From SZUA-35 sp963781035 (GTDB taxonomy: Bacteria; Actinomycetota; Acidimicrobiia; Acidimicrobiales; SZUA-35), in assembly GCA_963781035.1 (NCBI GenBank), contig CAWAEN010000004.1, positions 1,284,310-1,348,309 on the forward strand: DNA of 64,000 nucleotides. The letters are read 5' to 3'. Of the stretch, positions 60,433-64,000 are shown in pieces. The number at the start of each line of letters is the position of its first letter. Position 1 is the stretch's first letter. A model generated the notes under the pieces. It had not been told where the DNA came from. It saw nothing but the letters and a program-made list of their open reading frames with translations, and ran no database searches. A program made the translations under genes and the position numbers.

Positions 60433-60702
60433 CCGGAGAGGCCGTCACGATCCTGTGATCAGAAAGCGTCGTTGTCGGTCGGATCGGCAAAGCGCGCACA
60501 AAACGCGCACGGGACTCGCCATTCTTGCCCGATATTGACCGACACTCGATGACATCAAGAATCACGCAAGCCCAGCAAACAAGGGACTTCCTGGCATTCC
60601 GCGATACTCGTCGATACCCCAGGTGCGAACTTAACTCCCTCGGATCGGAAACGATCGTGCGGGTTCAAATCCCGCCCCGGGCACGCTCTCACCAGGGAAA
60701 AC
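60433..60702 (+). repeat. Repeat R2: right-end attachment-site region of the tRNA-Leu island
   Basis: Bases 60433-60682 match R1. The 11-bp pair AAAGCGCGCAC/AAAACGCGCAC lies at 60489-60510. Bases 60632-60684 repeat the tRNA-Leu 3' half, and the next 20 bp (CTCTCACCAGGGAAAACG) also match the bases after the real tRNA. The match therefore extends beyond the tRNA, as expected for an attR. Between 60703 and 60773 only the upstream region of the TPR gene is seen. Confidence 0.85.
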
Positions 60703-60773
60703 GCTGGTTGCGAACGATTGCTGGACACGACCGTTCCGGGGGTCATACTGACCAGGACGAACAGAGGGACGCC

Positions 60774-62423
60774 ATGGCTGACTACTACGACCTGGGAACG
60801 CACCACCGCGTCGTCTCGACCAACTCGCCGGAGGCCCAGCTGTGGTTCGACCGGGGCTTGATCTGGACCTACGGGTTCAATCACGAGGAGGCCGTGCGAT
60901 GTTTCAGGCGAGCCGTCGAGTTCGACGAGGGCTGCGCCATGGCGCATTGGGGTATCGCATACGCAGCGGGGCCCAACTACAACAAGCCGTGGGAAGCGTT
61001 CGACGACGACGACCTCTCGGAGTCGGTGTCGACGTCCTACAGCGCGACCCAGCGCGCACGTGACACATCCTCGGCTGGGACCATGGCGGAGCAGGCACTC
61101 ATCGCCGCTCTGCCTGCGCGGTACCCATCGCCGCAGCCCGACGATGACTGCACGATCTGGAACGATGCCTACGCCGACGCGATGCGATCGGTCTACTGCG
61201 ACCACCGTGACGACTTGGACATCGCTGCCTTCTTCGCCGAAGCCCTGATGAACCGCACGCCATGGGCCCTTTGGGACCTCGCGACCGGCGAGCCCGCGAG
61301 CGGGGCCGATACCGCCGAAGCTCGCTATGTGATCGAGCGGGCCCTCGCTACCCCGGCCGGCCGATCCCACCCTGGCATTCTCCACATGTACCTCCACCTC
61401 ATGGAGATGTCGCCCCACCCAGAGCTGGCACTTCGGCCCGCCGACTGGCTTCGCGGGCTCGTCCCGGACGCAGGACACCTGCAGCACATGCCGAGCCACA
61501 TTGATGTGTTGTGCGGTCACTATCAGAACGTCGTGGACTCAAACACGGCCGCGATCAACGCCGACAGCATCTACCTCGAGCGGGAGGGACCTCTGAACTT
61601 CTACTCCCTCTACCGGTCGCACAACTACCACTTCAAACTCTACGGGGCGATGTTTCTCGGGCAGTACGAAGCTGCGCTCACGGCGGCTGACGAGATGGTG
61701 GCGACCCTGCCGGCTGAGTTGCTGAACGTGGAGTCTCCACCGATGGCCGACTGGCTCGAGGGATTCGTTTCGATGCGGATGCACGTGCTCATCCGCTTCG
61801 GTAAGTGGAACGAGATCCTGGACACGCCGCTTCCTGATGATGCCTCCTTGTTCTGCGTGACCACGGCCATGATCCACTACGCGAGAGGTGTCGCCTTCGC
61901 CGCCGCTGGCCACATCGAAGACGCCGCCGCCGAGCAGATGCAGTTCCGTGCAGCCGTCGAGCGTGTCCCCGATACCCGCTACCTGTTCAACAACACGTGC
62001 CTCGACATTCTCGCCATCGCATCGGAGATGCTCGACGGCGAGCTCGACTACCGCCGCGGCGACCACGAGGCCGCGTTCGCCCACCTGCGCCGTTCCATCG
62101 AACTCGACGACAGCCTGCCCTACGACGAGCCCTGGGGCTGGATGCAGCCGACGCGGCACGCCTACGGCGCGCTGCTCCTCGAACAGGACCGAGTCGAGGA
62201 GGCCGAGGCCGTGTACCGCGCCGATCTCGGACTCGACGACACCCTGCCCCGAGCCCACCAACATCCCGACAACGTCTGGAGCCTCCACGGGTTCCACGAA
62301 TGCTTGACCCGGCTGGGGAAGGATGCCGAGGCCGGCATCATCCGAGCCCGGCTCGACCTGGCGCTGGCACGGACCGACGTCGAGATCAAGGCGTCGTGCT
62401 ACTGCCGACTGGACCACGCGTGA
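60774..62423 (+). CDS. Tetratricopeptide repeat protein
   Basis: 549 residues, intact, from ATG 60774 with AGAGGGA 6 bases upstream. TPR-like helix pairs run through the protein, for example EAQLWFDRGLIWTYGFNHEEAVRCF, CAMAHWGIAYAAGPNYN, HLQHMPSHIDVLCGHYQNVV and HAYGALLLEQDRVEEAEAVYR. The HxPSHI motif and this domain order occur in stand-alone TPR proteins of unknown role. No signal peptide. First intact gene after the island. Confidence 0.85.
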   Translation: MADYYDLGTHHRVVSTNSPEAQLWFDRGLIWTYGFNHEEAVRCFRRAVEFDEGCAMAHWGIAYAAGPNYNKPWEAFDDDDLSESVSTSYSATQRARDTSSAGTMAEQALIAALPARYPSPQPDDDCTIWNDAYADAMRSVYCDHRDDLDIAAFFAEALMNRTPWALWDLATGEPASGADTAEARYVIERALATPAGRSHPGILHMYLHLMEMSPHPELALRPADWLRGLVPDAGHLQHMPSHIDVLCGHYQNVVDSNTAAINADSIYLEREGPLNFYSLYRSHNYHFKLYGAMFLGQYEAALTAADEMVATLPAELLNVESPPMADWLEGFVSMRMHVLIRFGKWNEILDTPLPDDASLFCVTTAMIHYARGVAFAAAGHIEDAAAEQMQFRAAVERVPDTRYLFNNTCLDILAIASEMLDGELDYRRGDHEAAFAHLRRSIELDDSLPYDEPWGWMQPTRHAYGALLLEQDRVEEAEAVYRADLGLDDTLPRAHQHPDNVWSLHGFHECLTRLGKDAEAGIIRARLDLALARTDVEIKASCYCRLDHA

Positions 62424-62473
62424 ACTGCGGCATACCACCGCCTCGATCGCAGCGCCCCATTGCAAGGACATCG

Positions 62474-63460
62474 ATGGCCGACGAGTCCCCAGCGAACCCG
62501 GCGATCGAATTTGCCGATGTCGAACTCGCCGCCGAACGGATCGCCCCGTTCGTCCACCGCACGCCCGTGATCACCTCGACCACCCTGTCGGCGGTGATCG
62601 GGGCAGAGATCTTCTGCAAGGCCGAATCGCTCCAGCGCACCGGTTCCTTCAAGTTCCGGGGGGCGACCAACGCAATCGCTGCGCTGACGCCGACCGAGCG
62701 AGCCAGTGGCATCGTCGCTTTCTCGTCCGGCAATCACGCTCAGGCCATCAGTCGTGCCGCAGCCATCCACGGCTGTGCGGCCACGATCGTCATGCCGACT
62801 GACGCTCCGGCGATCAAACGGGCGGCGACCGAGCACTGGGGTGCTCGGGTCGTCGAGTACGACCGCTACACCGAGGACCGAGAGGAGGTCGCAGCGCGGG
62901 TGCAACGTGACGTCGGTGGCATCGTGATCCCGCCATTCGACAACTGCGACGTCATGGCAGGCCAGGGCACCGCAGCACTCGAACTCTTCGAAGACGTGCC
63001 AGATCTCGACATGCTGTTCGTCTGCCTCGGTGGCGGCGGGCTGCTGGCCGGATCCTCGACCGTCGCCAAGACCATGAACCCCGGTGTTGTTGTCGTCGGG
63101 GTGGAGCCGGAGGCCGGGGACGATCATGTCCGCAGCCGGGCGGCGGGCGAGCCGGTGGCACTCGAAGGCGTCCCCGTCACCATCGCTGATGGTCAGCAGA
63201 CGACGCAGCCTGGCCGGCTCACCTGGTCGGTGAACAGTGTGCGGGCCGACCGCTTCACGACCGTCACCGACGACGAGATCGTCCGAACGATGCGCCTGCT
63301 GTTCGAGTACACGAAGCTGGTGGTCGAACCGTCCGGGGCGTCCGCCCTGGCTGCTGTTCTGTACGGCGGCCTGGTCGAGCCGGGCATGCGAGTCGGTGTC
63401 ACCCTGTCGGGAGGCAACATCGATCTCGCACGGTTCACGGAGCTGGTCACTCGACCCTGA
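62474..63460 (+). CDS. Threonine/serine dehydratase-like PLP enzyme
   Basis: Fold type II PLP enzyme of 328 residues. The Schiff-base Lys lies in LQRTGSFKFRGATNA, the substrate loop is SSGNHAQA, and the phosphate cradle is CLGGGGLLAG. The C-terminus VTLSGGNIDL is typical. There is no ACT domain, so it belongs to the short, catabolic or racemase-like group: threonine dehydratase, serine racemase and hydroxyaspartate dehydratase are all possible. ATG 62474 is 50 bp after the TPR gene. Confidence 0.9.
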   Translation: MADESPANPAIEFADVELAAERIAPFVHRTPVITSTTLSAVIGAEIFCKAESLQRTGSFKFRGATNAIAALTPTERASGIVAFSSGNHAQAISRAAAIHGCAATIVMPTDAPAIKRAATEHWGARVVEYDRYTEDREEVAARVQRDVGGIVIPPFDNCDVMAGQGTAALELFEDVPDLDMLFVCLGGGGLLAGSSTVAKTMNPGVVVVGVEPEAGDDHVRSRAAGEPVALEGVPVTIADGQQTTQPGRLTWSVNSVRADRFTTVTDDEIVRTMRLLFEYTKLVVEPSGASALAAVLYGGLVEPGMRVGVTLSGGNIDLARFTELVTRP

Positions 63461-63546
63461 CGCCCCGGAAGCTCGCAGAGTTCGGATCACCGAACGGCGC
63501 CATGCCACGGGGTGCGCTCGGGCCCATGTCTCCTACGATCGTCGCA

Positions 63547-64000
63547 ATGGACGCAACAGCGCAGCTGGCCGCGGACTTCGCAACCGGCCTCGAACCGGCG
63601 CTGGAGCGCACGCTCGATCTCGTTGGTGTGTTCGTGTTCGCCGTGTCGGGCGGGCTCCTGGCTGTCCGCAAGGGTTTTGAACTCGTCGGTGTCATCTCGT
63701 TGGCACTTGTCACCGCACTCGGCGGAGGCGTCACTCGCGACCTCGTGCTCGGCGCCACGCCTCCGACCGCATTCGGCGACGTGTGGTATCTCGCTGTTCC
63801 GCTCGCCGCCGCGGCCACGGTGTTCTTCGCCCATTTCCTGATCAACACGCGGCTTGCACAGGCGGTGCTGATCTTCGACGCTGCCGGCCTCGGGCTGTTC
63901 TGCGTGACCGGAGCGGTGAAGGCTGTGGCGTTCGGTGCGAGCGCGGTCGGCGCAGTGCTGATCGGCGTCATCGCCGCTGTCGGCGGTGGCATCATTCGAG
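63547..64000 (+). CDS. TRIC-type (YadS/UPF0126) membrane protein, cut by window edge
   Basis: Trimeric intracellular cation channel-like family. The first repeat reads FVFAVSGGLLAVRKGFELVG then TALGGGVTRDLVLG. The second begins AGLGLFCVTGAVKA then VGGGIIR at the edge. The two GGG-x-x-R motifs are family hallmarks. Start ATG 63547. A degraded copy of its first repeat lies at 49193-49273. The C-terminus is outside the window. Confidence 0.9.
   Translation, partial: MDATAQLAADFATGLEPALERTLDLVGVFVFAVSGGLLAVRKGFELVGVISLALVTALGGGVTRDLVLGATPPTAFGDVWYLAVPLAAAATVFFAHFLINTRLAQAVLIFDAAGLGLFCVTGAVKAVAFGASAVGAVLIGVIAAVGGGIIR

Overview
The window is high-GC DNA from an actinobacterium. The best lineage guess is Acidimicrobiia (Ilumatobacter-like), inferred from the gene families rather than any marker search. 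Supporting signs are GTG starts, the actinobacterial eno / ftsB-like / DUF501 / ppx set, a DUF222-HNH gene, and a BTAD-type regulator fused to a STAND ATPase and a propeller.

Layout. 0-7.7 kb: a proline-rich protein (-), a GH2 beta-galactosidase (lacZ), and a fibronectin-III/DUF4214 surface protein with three nearly identical 279-bp repeats. 7.8-18.2 kb: eno and the ftsB-like gene, then a molybdo-hydroxylase cassette (coxS, coxM, a cobalamin-binding-like protein, split XdhC, a GGDEF/EAL protein, a MocA-like transferase, coxG), then DUF501 and ppx. No coxL-type large subunit is present. 18.2-26.6 kb: housekeeping and accessory genes (GNAT, enoyl-CoA hydratase, maf, a flippase-like protein, MOSC, a sortase-type SdrD-like protein, a RecB-like nuclease, a C26 amidotransferase). 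26.6-35.3 kb: a minus-strand alpha-glucan operon in the order malE-malF-malG-GH13-GH57, with no MalK. 35.6-41.7 kb: a Rieske oxygenase, an endonuclease/phosphatase-fold protein, an ECF transporter whose S component is fused to an ATPase, and a CaiB/BaiF CoA-transferase.

41.8-60.7 kb is accessory DNA around tRNA-Leu(UAA). It holds a DUF222-HNH gene, a giant BTAD-pseudokinase-nSTAND-propeller protein, and a HEFGH protease. A truncated tyrosine integrase follows the tRNA directly. Partial copies of the tRNA 3' end lie at about 43.2, 53.4 and 60.7 kb, and paired 11-bp repeats lie near three of the four sites. I read this as a tandem, decaying array of tRNA-integrated elements. Its cargo is a lipoprotein family in three copies, an M1-type peptidase of foreign base composition, an ISL3 transposase remnant, and several gene fragments. 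The core resumes at 60.8 kb with a TPR protein, a threonine dehydratase-like enzyme, and a TRIC-type membrane protein cut by the window edge.

Many otherwise well-conserved genes are broken by single-base frame changes, most densely at 29.5-35 kb and in the fibronectin gene. Conserved protein sequence resumes at once in another frame, so indel errors in the assembly are the simplest explanation. Gene spans below join such pieces. A few lesions look genuine: the integrase/DUF11 junction, an in-frame TAG, and the chimeric fragments.
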